Under the pieces are notes generated by a model that was not told the origin of the DNA, searched no databases, and saw only the letters and a program-made list of their open reading frames with translations. Positions 46,801 to 58,725 of a DNA stretch of 64,000 nt are shown in pieces. Source of the DNA: Albugo candida. Taxonomy: Eukaryota; Oomycota; Peronosporomycetes; Albuginales. The stretch lies in the NCBI GenBank assembly GCA_040437565.1, contig JBDOQK010000051.1, positions 1 through 64,000 of the forward strand, read 5' to 3'. The number at the start of each line of letters is the position of its first letter. Within the stretch, counting starts at the first letter, position 1. The position numbers and the translations under genes were made by a program.

Positions 46801-47351
46801 GGCACGCGACGACAAGAACTATCCGGAGGGCGAAAAAAATGCTTGGAAGAGTTCTCCATATGCTTCACGTGATGGTCGAAGCTTTCATCTTGGTTGTATT
46901 TCTCGTTGTTTTCGATTGAAAGTCGAAATTGTTCGAGACTCGATTCGTAAAAATACCGTGACTCATTGGAGGCTTTCGGCTTTAAAAGCTCCACGCGAAA
47001 TTTCGCTCGAGCTCTAGCCTGGTCCTAACGCAAGGACTTCTGTGATTTTTTAAGGTCAGCCAAAGTGGGACTTTTAGTGTCTTCCACACTTGCAGTTGCC
47101 TTTGAGTCACCTTGTGACGAGGCAACGACAGTACCGCATGTACTACTGGTACCACATCCTACACCTGTAATACCGGTATTGACATGTACCGTCACACTGG
47201 GGGTGGGGGTGCTTTCCACGTCATCACATAGGGGTGATGACTCATCAACAATCATGCAATCACCCAAAACAGGGTGACTCATGAGGGTTGCCACGTCACT
47301 ACAAGTGGACGCCAGCACCCTTGATTGTGTCGATATGTCGACTTGGACCAT
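43900..47351 (-). mobile_element. LINE retrotransposon, 5'-incomplete and frame-broken
   Basis: Minus strand. 46994-46473: linker to the RT (IIDEFRDHWGGVMGSFY). 46578-46309: RT fingers (GSSSPDMDGPPAAFYQLDPE, ITLLYEKGSRGDPGNYRPIA, VDVKVLSKVLA). A 100-N gap at 46209-46308 removes the palm start; then LFFADDSTLLSETSNG carries the FADD catalytic motif (LINE form F/YADD). 46038-45400: thumb and connection (IPNLTIMGPEDSVKYLGIPF, GRLLVAQTTILSRLWNY). 45382-44972: conserved region. 44833-44064: zf-RVT-type Cys/His region (LCTQPSCGAAESDQHLFL). 47351-47025 is a Ser/Thr/Val-rich N-terminal piece. An endonuclease domain is missing, so the element is truncated or internally deleted. At least five frame breaks. 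A related fragment is at 56890-57480. Confidence 0.8.
46209..46308. other. Assembly gap (100 N) inside the LINE
   Basis: Flanks are not duplicated; part of the reverse transcriptase palm is missing, so the true gap is probably longer than a few bases. Confidence 0.95.
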
Positions 47352-47589
47352 TGTTTTCGAGAGGAAAGAGTTGAAAAGGTAGGTTTTCGAGTTGTTTTGT
47401 TTTGAATTGGGCGGTTACGTAGTAGCCGGCTAATTGAGAGTTATAGTTAGTGGCCCAATCAACTGCCGAGGTAGAATATGTTTCGGCATGCGAAGCTTGT
47501 ATGGAAGGCCAGGGGCTCCGGAACAAGTTTTTACTGCAAGTATTCGCAAACGTCAATCCTATCTTCCGTATGGGGATTGATGGCAAAGA

Positions 47590-47870
47590 ATCCTACATAC
47601 AGCCGTAGAGCAGACACATTGAGCTGCGCTAGCATTATTTTCGAGACCAAGTGGCAAAAATAAGTGTGAAGATATGGAAAGTCATGACTGACTTAAATCT
47701 ATCTGACATAAGGACAAAGCCTCTCACCAATGAAAGAGTGGAAAAATTGACCTCAATGATCGGTATGACCAAACTGCACCTTCCAAAAGTGATGGAATAT
47801 CTTTGGACAAGGGTGTGTTGTAAATTGCATCTACGTCCACTAACTACAGCGAAGATAAGTTGAAGTTCTT
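47590..47870 (+). mobile_element. Small copia-type 3' remnant, fossil
   Basis: A plus-strand stretch reads LSDIRTKPLTNERVEKLTSM, the end of a Ty1/copia RNase H region (D-I-x-T-K-x-L motif). It is only a fragment and lies in the opposite direction to the neighbouring copia remnant. Broken. Confidence 0.5.
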
Positions 47871-47949
47871 CACCGATGGAAGATCACAACCTCGTGAATA
47901 TTCGTAGAAATTGTAAGGTCGAGAGAAAACATAAGATAGGCTAATGGGG

Positions 47950-50100
47950 ATTTCCCAATATACCTTTAAAACGACAAGTCTTCGCGCTCGGTTTTTGTGT
48001 GTGTAATTTTTAAGAATCTTCGTTCTCTCCTTCAAATTCGGCATATTCTGCTCAACTGTTATGCTCTGCTATTTAAGTCTTCATCCGCCTCATATTTGTA
48101 TGTGAATGCTAGCCACTCGCTGTAACAATTGAGACGTTTTCCTTCGTAAATACTATCAAATTCACGCTCGTCTGTGCAACCGTTTTGTCGGTTCTAAGTG
48201 CGTCTATCTCCAAATCAAAATTCATAGCCTTTTTTATGCTGGCATATCCCAGCAACATGCAACGAATCTCTTTACGTCAGAAATGGTGCGCTTAGTTTCG
48301 TTAAACTTATATATTGTAGCGATCTAAACACACGCACGTTGTTGTAAGTGAGGCTTTTCTTAAAACACGTTTAGAGTGGAGTTTTATATGTGTGCTTCTT
48401 TCTTGTCGTTTTATCGATCACGTGAGCTGCAGTAATTGTGCCCCATCCCGACAAGTTCTTGCAACAAGCGTGTAGTTCATCATGCTTCTCGCCTTTCCCG
48501 TGATCGTCCAGTTCATTGGCTAACCATCTCCGTTTTCCTGCCGGCTGTACTGCACTGTTCTCTGATGGATGGTACCTTTCATCAGGTTGAATCCGCCTAC
48601 TCTCTTGTCCTGGAATTCTCCTCCAATGTCCGTGCGTATAGCTTTAAATTTTGTATAAAAATGAAGTCCCATTTTCTGTTTTGTACTCGATGAACTTGTT
48701 ACTCACCTGATTTGGGTCTATAAGAAGTATACGTTCAGAAGTTCGGTGAAGTCGCAATAAATGACAGCATAAAACGAGACCCACCAAGACTTTCAATATA
48801 ATGGCTGCATGATCTTCGATTAGATTCCTTGGGGAATCTAGACACTGTTTTTTTTCCTTGGACAAAGTCACTAAAGCATCGCCATCTTTCTTCAAAATTT
48901 CTGGCAAACCTTCAGTCGACTACTGTTTTTTATCCTAAATTGTATAGTTTGGATGGCCCGTTCTCGTATGCCACATATCCCACTTGTTTCCAGACATCGC
49001 GTTTTCAACCACCATAGTAAGGTCTTTCTCTACGTTGAGTGTGTACACGTCACCGTCACGCTTCGCTGAGAACATTGCTTCTCTAATTTTTGCATTAATT
49101 TGAAAAAAAGTGCAGGTCAAGTCCATGCTGGGTTATCTTTAAAATACAAAGTAGCCTTATATCCAGATTTAGTATATGTAACACTACCTGCACATTCACC
49201 ATTGTACCACTCGTGCAGCGAAGTACAGCTTCTATCTTGCCAATTGCTTCCATCTTGGCTCTGTAACCTGTATTATCCGGAGTCGTACATCACGAGGTTC
49301 TACCGAACAGCACCTAGTTTGTTGAATACCATAAAAAACCATGAATGCAATTTCCTTCGCGTCCGTCGAAGGCTTTTCTTTGCACTCATGTTATTTGATG
49401 CCCAGTTTGTTGCATCTCTGGCACCTTCCACAAAATATATCCTTCATATATTCTTCATATGTCGTTCGTTGTTGATGCATCATGTGTCCTCTTTTATGGC
49501 CAGGGAGTGCGCTAAATGTACTCTTTGAAGTCTCTTGTTGCTGTATCTAATCGTGTTCCTCCAACAACTTTTCCTTCATGTCCATAAGTATTAATCCAAT
49601 TTAATTTGTCGGGTATTGTAAACGGTAGCTGGGTATACAACATTCAATCTTACATCCATCATATCTCCGACTCCTTCTATACGTGTCTTGTGCTCGTCGA
49701 AGCGATCTATGTAGCTGGCCATAGCGCTCAATTCTTCCATGCTAGACTCATGTATCCTTCAAGTCAGAGCTAATCTTTCTTGGAGGTTGCGTTTCTTGTG
49801 GTATTTCCTAAGAGTGTCCCACACCTCCTTGGTTGATATCGCACGAAGAATCTTTAACTGATACACCGCTTCGACTACTCGAGCGGTAATCGCAAAGGCC
49901 CTATGTCCTTCACTTCCTCATCAGCGTCCGAATCGTCCTCGGACTTCATTTCCAAGATATGGCTCAACAGCCCCTTGCGCGCGAGGATCCTTTTCATGTT
50001 GAACTCCCGATGTAAGTATTTGGCGATCCCGAGGAAGTCGTTAGACTTCTTCATCTTCTCTGGTACCACATTAGCTCATAACCTGTTATTGTGATCAAGA
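47950..50100 (-). mobile_element. Ty1/copia remnant, minus strand, fossil
   Basis: In copia order on the minus strand: gag-like region 50069-49600 (KSNDFLGIAKYLHREFNMKR, MASYIDRFDEHKTRIEGVGD), a pre-integrase zinc region near 48950 (WHTRTGHPNY, H-x-x-x-G-H-P), and integrase traces from ~48.66 to ~48.1 kb (IRTDIGGEF, ITGKARSMMNYTL). Reverse transcriptase is absent. No LTRs could be identified. Heavily broken, probably more than ten interruptions, and old. Confidence 0.65.
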
Positions 50101-50782
50101 AAGAAAGTCAATATTTTCCAGATTATAGTCGCAAAAAGAACACTAGTCAGAGCACCAAGACTTAAGTACCATTATCCACAGTCATCGCTTTGCATATCTT
50201 GAAGTCTTCTTATACAGTAATGCGCCTATATCTACCACGTGGAGCAGTCCACATATGATGCATCCATCAATATGATTGTAGAAGACGGCAATAGCGTCTA
50301 TGAAAAAAGAAGAAACGAGGTAGCGCTATCAATCCAAGAAACCCAAGGGATTGGAATACGAAACTGATGAAACTAAAAGAATACAGAAATAGATGTTGGC
50401 AAAGCGTGAGGATCAAAATCATAGAAAACAGTCACAAAGAAATAGACAGAAGTATTCTTTGTCTAGACGTAGTTCAGCTAAATCTCTATCACGAGACGAA
50501 CGGAAGGGACGGCTTATTGCTGATTCAATTTACTTATGGAGGTACATCATAAAAGCAGTTAATTACATAGCTCTTGATCAGACACCATGCAACTACCAGA
50601 TAAGTGCGGCGACAGATTGCCGATGTCACCCAATTGTTGAGATCAAAACAAGGTCAAAGTATTAGGTCTTTGGACAATGCGCACTTTCGAAGCTTCATGT
50701 TAAGTTCACTTTTATACTCTTTTAATTAGCCAATCATATCTCCTGTTGATATCCTCCACAGAAGAAAACAAAAAAACGTAAC
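50101..50782 (+). promoter_or_regulatory. Upstream flank of CCG copy 3
   Basis: From ~50370 it is homologous to 24330-24942 in front of CCG copy 2. It includes the conserved CCAAT-like block at 50726-50762 directly before the start codon. The first ~270 bp show nothing recognisable. Confidence 0.5.
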
Positions 50783-51979
50783 ATGCCACCCTTCAGTATA
50801 TGGGCACTATTTCTGACCGCTTTGATGTCTATGGAGTCACCCAGCCAAATCATTGCTCTATCTGGAATCTTCAACGTGTCGTCTCAGAAACCAGGAGACT
50901 TTACTAGGTGTCATGAGTGCCTCGTATCCACTTTGGGTAGTGCGCAAATACATTTGCTTGCAACAAAAAGCGCCTTCAGACTCTATTGGATTTATGGATA
51001 TTCAAATATAAGAAGAGCGTTTCTCTTATTGCGAAAGAAAGGAGGTATGTTATCTAACAAATCATTTGGAGCAAACATACAGGCGCGGTACCTCAATAAG
51101 TATCCACAGATACAGAAAATATCCAAATAAAGGAATCGGCATTCATTCATTGGCGATCGCGATGGATGAAGAATTAGGGAGGGAGTTAGCTAGGTACACA
51201 GCTACAAGAGCCTCCAAATACGACCCATCATCACTGATTTGGAAATAAAAGGTTGAAATTCCAGTCTTCTTTTGGAAGGACTACTCAATCAGAGATGAAA
51301 CACTTCTTGTACATTCTCAGGAAACACNNNNNNNNNNNNNNNNNNNNNNNNNNNNNNNNNNNNNNNNNNNNNNNNNNNNNNNNNNNNNNNNNNNNNNNNN
51401 NNNNNNNNNNNNNNNNNNNNNNNNNNNAGAAAATGTAGTAGGATACAAGCGGTTCCCTTGAAATTCTGTTCTATTCACCGAGCGTTCACGGTTACGCAAT
51501 CACGTAGACGAAATAAAGTGATCGAATTTAACCAGAATCTGAATTCGGTAGGTGTTTGGCCTCCCCTACAGCACCAGATTGAAGAAAACATGAATGGGCT
51601 CAAGTCACCAACGAGCCCGCTGTCTCCTTTCGCAGCGACAGATAGCCCACAAATCTGGCCAGCGTCAAACAACATCGCTCTCGTGGAGATCAAATTCGCG
51701 GATTCTAGATCGTATGATTGTTTGAATTGCCTAGCGGAGCATACAGAGCTTTTCTTCTTTTACAGAAGCGAAGTCGAACGTAGTGGATACGTTTGGATGC
51801 GTCCCGTTCTATTAACCATCCTATCTTCCTGCGTTGGGATGCATTGCTCAAGCCTCTCTTATAATGAAAATGGAATGCAAATGAGACGTCCCGTAGGACT
51901 GCCGCCAGTGACGACTATAGATATTATATTGTCACTTGTGATGTTTAATAAACGTAATACAAAGGCACCACACACATAG
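50783..51979 (+). pseudogene. CCG-class secreted protein, copy 3, broken and interrupted by a gap
   Basis: The start is very close to copy 2: signal peptide MPPFSIWALFLTALMSMES and CX2CX5G CHECLVSTLG at residues 43-52, followed by RLYWIYGYSN. After the first module the reading frame is lost, with about two breaks before a 100-N gap (51328-51427) that hides the middle of the gene. The last third, from 51428, is open and closely resembles copy 2 (GVWPPLQHQIEENMNG, ADSRSYDCLNCLAEHTELFF, GMQMRRPVGL) and ends TKAPHT. It keeps the natural C-terminus that copy 2 lost to the MULE. It is almost certainly a pseudogene, unless the gap hides an assembly error. Confidence 0.8.
51328..51427. other. Assembly gap (100 N) inside CCG copy 3
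   Basis: Flanks are not duplicated. By comparison with copy 2 about 900 bp of gene sequence (modules 2 to 4) should lie between them, so the gap length is nominal. Confidence 0.9.
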
Positions 51980-52925
51980 TGAAATCACATCAAGAAAGTA
52001 AATGATTTAGATTGCCAAGGACAGGGTACATATTTGTTTGAATATTAATTTTTTGCAAGTGGTTTTGAGAAGCGTTAGCCGACTCCGTGCTATAAACCAA
52101 CGGCTGTTTGTTACAGAAAGGTATCTAGTAAATGGTGACCTGATTAAATGCAGGGCCCAACGGCTGTCTTCGTCAAAAAATTACCCAAGCCACTTATGCC
52201 GTAAAATTTTCGGAGAAGTGAAAAAATACGACTTTTTTGATGAGCTGACTGCTTTGATAACAAATACATAAAAGCTATCTTCGCTAACTCAGGAATTGTT
52301 GCGTCTCCATAGTTTCCTAAGGAGTTAATAAGACGTGCAGATTAACAATATGCCCCCTATTTAGATATGCATCATAAATAATAACTGTGAAATTTGCGTT
52401 CACAAACAATCACGCCTAACCGAATTCATGGCAACTACTCCCGCTCTTCCTATACTGGTAGCAGTATTATTTTATAGAAACAAGAGATATGATGAATCTG
52501 GGACGAATCCGTATAATTTAAAAATACCACATCATAGATACCTAGTTAGTAGCCTGGGTACCTACCCTCTTTCTCACCGGATTTGTACGTGACTTACATT
52601 CGAATAAGATTGTGATAGAACGGAATAGTTATTAGTAAAAAATTATCCTTGATCGTCACGAAGCATGCTAAATGGTCCGCTTATAGCACGTATCGATCAA
52701 TTATGATAGGTTTCGAAGATATGTTTAGTATTACATAATTGAGGCAGACTCAATGCCGAGCACTATGACTTGAAGTTAAGTATCGAGAATCGTTCAACCT
52801 ATACCATAAACGTTTGCATCGTTTCAAAAAAAAGATTTGATGGAATCATTTGCGACTCAAGATTCCAAAAATTGTGAACTTATCATACCTGTTTCAATCT
52901 ATCTGAATCGAACCGTCGATCAAAA
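51980..52925 (+). repeat. Downstream flank of CCG copy 3, duplicated at 29218-30100
   Basis: Non-coding partner of the flank of copy 2; see the shared blocks CCAACGGCT and AACCTATAC. Homology fades near 52930, close to the position where the copia fossil sits in the other copy. Confidence 0.6.
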
Positions 52926-53289
52926 CCTTTTACCATATGGTCATCATCATCGCGAAAAAGAATCTTTAGATAACCTATCAATTATCAAGACTTTCCACCT
53001 GCGAAATCTTCTTTCCGACGGCGGTAGATAAATTACATTCACGCATTCCTGTTTCATAGTATTGAGGGTAGCAGATCAAAACAAGACTATGATTTCATCG
53101 TCAGCGATATTTCCATCGCTCAAAGTTCTAAATCTTCAGCTTTATATTCAGCATTAAGCTGGTTCACAAAACAGATTTCGGAAAAGACCTTTTTCAGATT
53201 GATTTCCTTTCAAAGGTGTATCCTTCATTGTTGTATAAACAGCTATATTAGTAATTAATTGTCCTCTATATGGCAATCAACTAATACAT

Positions 53290-54375
53290 CTTCATGCCGG
53301 AGGTTATCCGACGTTTTCGAAAAAGGTTGGAGCGTTGGCAAATATTCTGATTGATAAAGCGTGGAGCTACGATCCGGAACCATTTGACCCGATGGTCATT
53401 ATTTCCTTTGAAAAGTCTGTGAGATGGTTAGGTACTGAGACTCTCAAGATTAAATGTGCACTGGATGAACAGGCGAAAAACCGAAAAGGAGCGAGCCAGT
53501 CAAAATACTGGGCGAAAATTGTCTTTCACAATTATTACGCTGCCAAATACAGAAACTACCTAGTTGTGTTCAGATTCGATCGTGTAAGGCGAACGTATCA
53601 TGCTGTGTCTACGGCAGCAGAGATATGACATCCCCTTCGATACATTGGATGGGTGGTATTCTAACAGTAATTTTGACGTGTAAGATTCGATTTTCGTCTT
53701 TCGCTTGCTTCGAAATGATGGACAGGGTGAGCACGTATGCAATCAACTACTATAAAGATCTGCTATTCGCTGCTTGGAAAAGGCAAGCCATCTTAACAAA
53801 GAAGCGACGGTTAGAACAAACTTAGTTAGAACGCTGAGCGTAATATCCTTATATTATCCATACAACCAGTGGATAATTTAACTAGAAGAGATCACTTCTT
53901 GTTTCTATCGTAAATAAACTTGTAAATTTTGATCCAAATCAAACGTGACAGCTATAATTAAGCAAAACGATCGGATTTGAAATCACTCACGTTCACGTCT
54001 TCTAATAACGAGACCCACTCGAGTGCAGACATGCAGCTGTACTATGCCTTCAGATAATGTGGAGCTTGACTGCAGCTACTACCTATTTGGAGACGAAAAA
54101 TCACATATCACTTCTCATAGATGGAATGAAGCTAAGAGGACCAAAGGTATTTCAAAGGGGGTGGATGGGAAATGTATCCAAGTTATACTGGACAAAGCGT
54201 GAAAGTCAAACATGCTGGCGACTAGAGCAGAATTAGCATACTTTTATCAAAACCGGTTTGCGACAGGCACAAGATCACCAGCCAATACGTTATGGAAAAG
54301 GTGTCCTCCTAACGAAAAGCGATTCAAAAAAGCTTTAATGACAACTCTGTTCCAGGGTTGCGAAAGATGATGCAC
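53290..54375 (+). pseudogene. Decayed coding stretch of unknown family
   Basis: Plus-strand pieces in changing frames: 53335-53628 (97 codons, no ATG; IDKAWSYDPEPFDPMVIISF, SQSKYWAKIVFHNYYAAKYR), an overlapping frame near 53610-53790 (RYDIPFDTLDGWYSNSNFDV, FRLLRNDGQG), then near 54120-54370 (RWNEAKRTKGISKGVDGKCI, YFYQNRFATGTRSPANTLW). The protein-like character is clear but no family is recognisable. It may be another lost secreted-protein gene of this compartment. Confidence 0.4.
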
Positions 54376-56889
54376 AATTTGCGTGCTGGCGTTTCATTCG
54401 AGTAAACCTAAAAATGAAATCAATTCACTTAGCTTTAGACTTTATTGAAACCAAGAATGAGATTCTTCTTCCATGGAATAATCGAATGATCGTAAAATCA
54501 AGGAAGTAGCGTGTCTACTTCTGATCATTACAATGGTTTCTAGGTACAATTTTGTCGCGTAGTTCCCTTCTCGGAACCTCTGATGGCTACACATTGCTGG
54601 GCAGCTCTTTATAGCTTGCTGTAAAGAAAAAAACGTGTTAGCAGTTGGTACCTGGATTAGTACGTAACTAGCCAGGGTCACCACCCAGAGAAAGAAAAGG
54701 CTGTCAAAAGGGGGTATATTGCTCATCTTACTTGACCCTTGATGAAAAACAAACCTTATCTGCGTTTATTATTACACCATCGTGGTATGCCAATTAGATT
54801 TAGGCTCGTCATTGTCGTTCCTTTTCATTGCATATCAATGTTCTGCTATCAAAGTCATGTGCGAAGATGGGTAATAGTTGTTGACCTCATTGGAATAAAG
54901 GAAAATATTAAGATCAAAATTGGTACAATCGACGAGCTATCCGTACATTTTAGGTATCGAATGAAAAAAATTCTGGGTCTCCGTCTTTTGTAAGTTGCTA
55001 GATGGTTGTAGCAGGGGTCTCCGGAATTATTTACATGTTACATAGCAACTCAGCGCTCACGGTGAATGTCAATGGTATCCAGAGAATTAGCATGTTTTAT
55101 TCAGACAGTCCTGTTTCAGATAGCCATGTCTGAAGAGCACTATCAACGATTTCCATGTCTCTTCACATGGCAAAGGTGCAATCAATACTTTTTTGCACTC
55201 AACTCTGCAACTCTGCGGCATTGTGATGTCAGTTCTTCACTCGGGCTTCTATCATTAACAATCAGATTAAGAGATCTACGCAGGAGATATTTGGAATTCG
55301 TATTTGGTTCAATTCTCCCTATTTGCCATCAACCCGTAAAGGACCTAAAAAGGGGTTGTTTTTTAATATTCTTCGAATAGGCGTTTACGCATTGGGTATT
55401 TGGTCATTTGATTGAGTACAATTCTCGTTCTACCATTCTGACGACCTTAGGGATCATTGGTTGGTTTATTGGGTTCTCTCTATGGCTCCCAGGGTTAGCT
55501 CGAACGATTTGGAATAGGTAGTGCTACTAGAATGATTACAATATCACTCACAACTGGGTGTGGCACATCTTTGTGGATTGAAAATCTGACTAAAAAAACG
55601 TTGTTACAAAACTATACCCTGCAGGAGTAGTCTCGAAGATAGCTTTATCTACCAAAATCTCAACCCATGCCTCATAAGGACTCAGTTGTTTCAGCGAAGA
55701 AACAGGCATGCACCTTGAAGAAAACTTTTTTATTGGAACTTCGCGCAATCATCTGGGAGAGAATATGTCAATTCTCAGCACGACTAGTCGAATATCCTCA
55801 ACGTTCGGAAGCGATTGAAGCGCATCCAATTTAGATAAACGCGCAGGTCAAAATACAGATATAATCAATCTCACAAAATGACGGACATGTAAGCCGAAGT
55901 GATTTCAAGTCTACCAGCTACAGCGTAACAGCTGAGAAAAGCGCTCACTATGCAATTCTTAAACGTACCGATCTGTTGCATTGATGCTTTTCGATATGTA
56001 GAAATGGTGCTAATAGCGTTCTAACGCCGGGGTTCTTTTGTAGACAGGCAAGAAGGTGCAGATATTGATGAACGGCCATATCACATCGTCTAGTGCACCA
56101 CGAAGTGGATTGAAAAGGGTTAATTTCTTTCGAATTGGATTGTCTAATGACGATACGTTTTCAAGAAAGGGTACTAGAACGTGACGAACGTGTCTTTTGA
56201 ATTGATTTGAATGCTGTTTAACTGGGCTTAATGTCGGTTTATCAGATTATTACAAGTTCTCGGATCACCAATTTAACCACTTGGCCTTATTTTTTTTTAA
56301 TAATGATTCAGGGATTTTGGCACTTTTCAGGAAGAAGCCGATTCATTCGAAGGGGACCACAACTCCCGAGAAGCTTTTCTACGTTGGATTTTGTTTATGT
56401 TTTTGACATGCACGCAGTGTCGGTTTTCAATATCAGTGGTATTGCACTATGCATGTGGGCACAACAGCAAATATACTAAGCGATACTGGCAATTCATACC
56501 AAGTCAATAGATATGTTCACACTCGCACCGCAGTGGCATGATACAATAGTGAAGTAAAAGAGAGCACCGCTTCTTGGTCGAAATATTCGTTCAAAGTTTG
56601 GCACCACATGATTAAAGCGTGGAAAATACCGATTAGAATGTTATATTATGCCTTCAATACGATATGCGGCAACGAACTGATTCCATTGCTACAACACAAT
56701 TCATTAAAGAGATCCGACTTGTTCTCCGAGCATGCAAAACTTTGGCGAATTGATTCGAGAACTTTGAAGATAAGTTTCTGGACTTTTGGGATTTTAAAAT
56801 CACGACACATGGCCGTAAAGGAGCCTACAAACTACTACAACGTTCAAAAGCTCACTAAAATCGAATTTGGCTGTAGAATATTTCTGAAT
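54376..56889. other. Gene-poor stretch
   Basis: Short open frames (for example plus 54739-54993, 55066-55380, 56608-56898) have no recognisable content. 56608-56898 (YYAFNTICGNELIPLLQHN) may belong to a decayed gene or to the LINE fragment that follows. No RNA genes or repeats seen. Confidence 0.35.
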
Positions 56890-57480
56890 AGACTTTGAAT
56901 GAAGTCGCCCAGCTACTGCACTGTAACAACTCGACTCTGGTCTCATATCTTGGATCCAACCAACCAAGATTGGCACGTCGGCTTATGAAGATTGCAAAGA
57001 ATAGAAGGAAGCATCTTTCTTAAGGAAATCCAGCCCGACATTATAATGGGCACTCAGGTTCCTCGTGCGGTACCTGAATCCAAACAGCATTTCTACTTTA
57101 AATGAAAACACAAGGAATAGAATTGTGCTAGAAGACGCTCTTGACTCGAAATTTTTGTTGAATCTCGTTCATCTTGGACGGACAACGTTTCGTGTGCTAT
57201 TGAGTCGATGATATGGACGAAATAAAACGAGCCAGTAAATTGTATCCGATTTACGGCTTGCGTTGCAAGCTGTAACGTTTCACTTCAACTGCACAGATTG
57301 GAATTCATCGTTTTCTCAAACAGTTCGACTATTCCACCACTTCCGTGAGCTAAATCACGTATAGTGCGCACATTCGGTACCTTTACAGACAGTGTTACGA
57401 TCAAGACGAGCGCATTTCGCTTTTTTGGGTTTTGGATCAGATTCTCATCAATGTATCATTTGATTAGTGTTTACAATCCG
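56890..57480 (+). mobile_element. LINE 3' fragment, same family as the 44-47 kb element
   Basis: The plus strand reads QPDIIMGTQVPRAVPESKQH, then a valine/phenylalanine-rich LQLHRLEFIVF region, then RIVRTFGTFTDSVTIKTSAF. The minus-strand LINE has QPDIILCTQPSCGAAESDQH and RTFGTFEDIVTTKRNAF in the same order and spacing. It is therefore the zf-RVT-type C-terminal region of a second, diverged copy in the opposite direction, with many frame breaks. Confidence 0.65.
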
Positions 57481-57689
57481 GATCCCATTGCAACTGTATG
57501 TGTGCTCTTAGTCCTATTTGAATGACGAATGCAGCCCGGCGAGGCGAAAACCCATTTGTAAATGAGTGTTCTGTTTGACACTCCATATTCACGACATCCT
57601 GGAAACAGTCTCATATCATATTTTGTTGGAGCGTGTCAACCTCATAAATCATTTTAGATAAAATCTTCCATTTGAAGCGCAACTCCACC

Positions 57690-58110
57690 ATCGTGTCAAG
57701 GGGCTTCCTAACTGTCAGCCAGTGCCACTTCACTCAGGGTTTTTGATGTTTATACTATACGGCCTGGATATGTGATATTTAGAGCTTGCGATCACAATCC
57801 AAGTACCCACTTCTACCCAGCTTCGGATGGAGAACATATTTCTGAGGCACTGTGAAAAAGCGTTTCGTGGGAGTTGTACATCTTCAATGGAAACGATGGT
57901 GAAAGTAATGATGAGGTTGGTTTGCACTGAGCTGAAGAATTTCACTGGCTCCCTGTTGGGCTTTCTATTGAAGCAATTGAATGCGCAATGTTACAAACTC
58001 ATATTATCTGAAATGTGCTACTCATCCTCTTGCAGTAAACTCTCAATGAAAAAGATGAAGATAATTCTTGTATACCATTGGCTTAATACGCACCCGAGCT
58101 GTTGAACAAT
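57690..58110 (+). pseudogene. Decayed coding stretch of unknown family
   Basis: One plus-strand frame reads RVFDVYTIRPGYVIFRACDH, NPSTHFYPASDGEHISEAL and, after a stop, SWELYIFNGNDGESNDEVGL and FHWLPVGLSIEAIECAMLQT. The regular composition shows former coding function. I see no family match; LPVGLSIE only faintly recalls the RRPVGL end of CCG proteins. Confidence 0.4.
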
Positions 58111-58725
58111 GAATATGATTCATGAAGATGAAGGACACTGTTTGGAGAGAATACCGTTGAGTGCTAATCCTAGAAATGCGACGAGAATATTGTGATTATT
58201 TTTGTAGATGAGGAATGGCGCTCAAAAGCCTGGAGATTCACGCCAGTGATGAAACGCTAATTCATTCAAAACAAATTGGGAGCGTTGCATAAGCTAAATA
58301 TCCACCGTCTACTTTCCAAAGATTGTGCGATGCACTTTCTGCCGTTCATTTGACTGCATCGAAGTCTTTTTTCTCCAGTTCTTTAGATATGGTCCATACT
58401 CTTCATTTGAACTGAGTGATAGATTTCACAAGCAGACTTTGCATCGATAGATCGCTTCCTACAGGACAAAGTTTCTCGCATTGCGATTACAGGCATCAAG
58501 TTGATTTATTTTACATAAATGAAATGTCAAAGTATGAAAAAAATGAAAACGATAATCTTTTTAAGACGAATGCCTTTGATTGATAAGAAGACTGGCAAAA
58601 AGTGAAGGCGAAGTGTTTGTTCAGCGCTAGCAAACGAATACACTATTAAATTTAATCAATCAAAACGACACTCTGACTTGATGTATTTATTTACTAAAGG
58701 TAACGTTTCGAGGAAACAAACATTT
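58111..58725. other. Spacer downstream of the thaumatin-like gene
   Basis: AT-rich, no supported feature; includes the 3' end of the minus-strand thaumatin-like gene. Confidence 0.4.

Noticed and set aside
49100-49528. 142-codon plus-strand frame
   Set aside because: Lies opposite the copia remnant between its gag and pre-integrase parts; no family character of its own.
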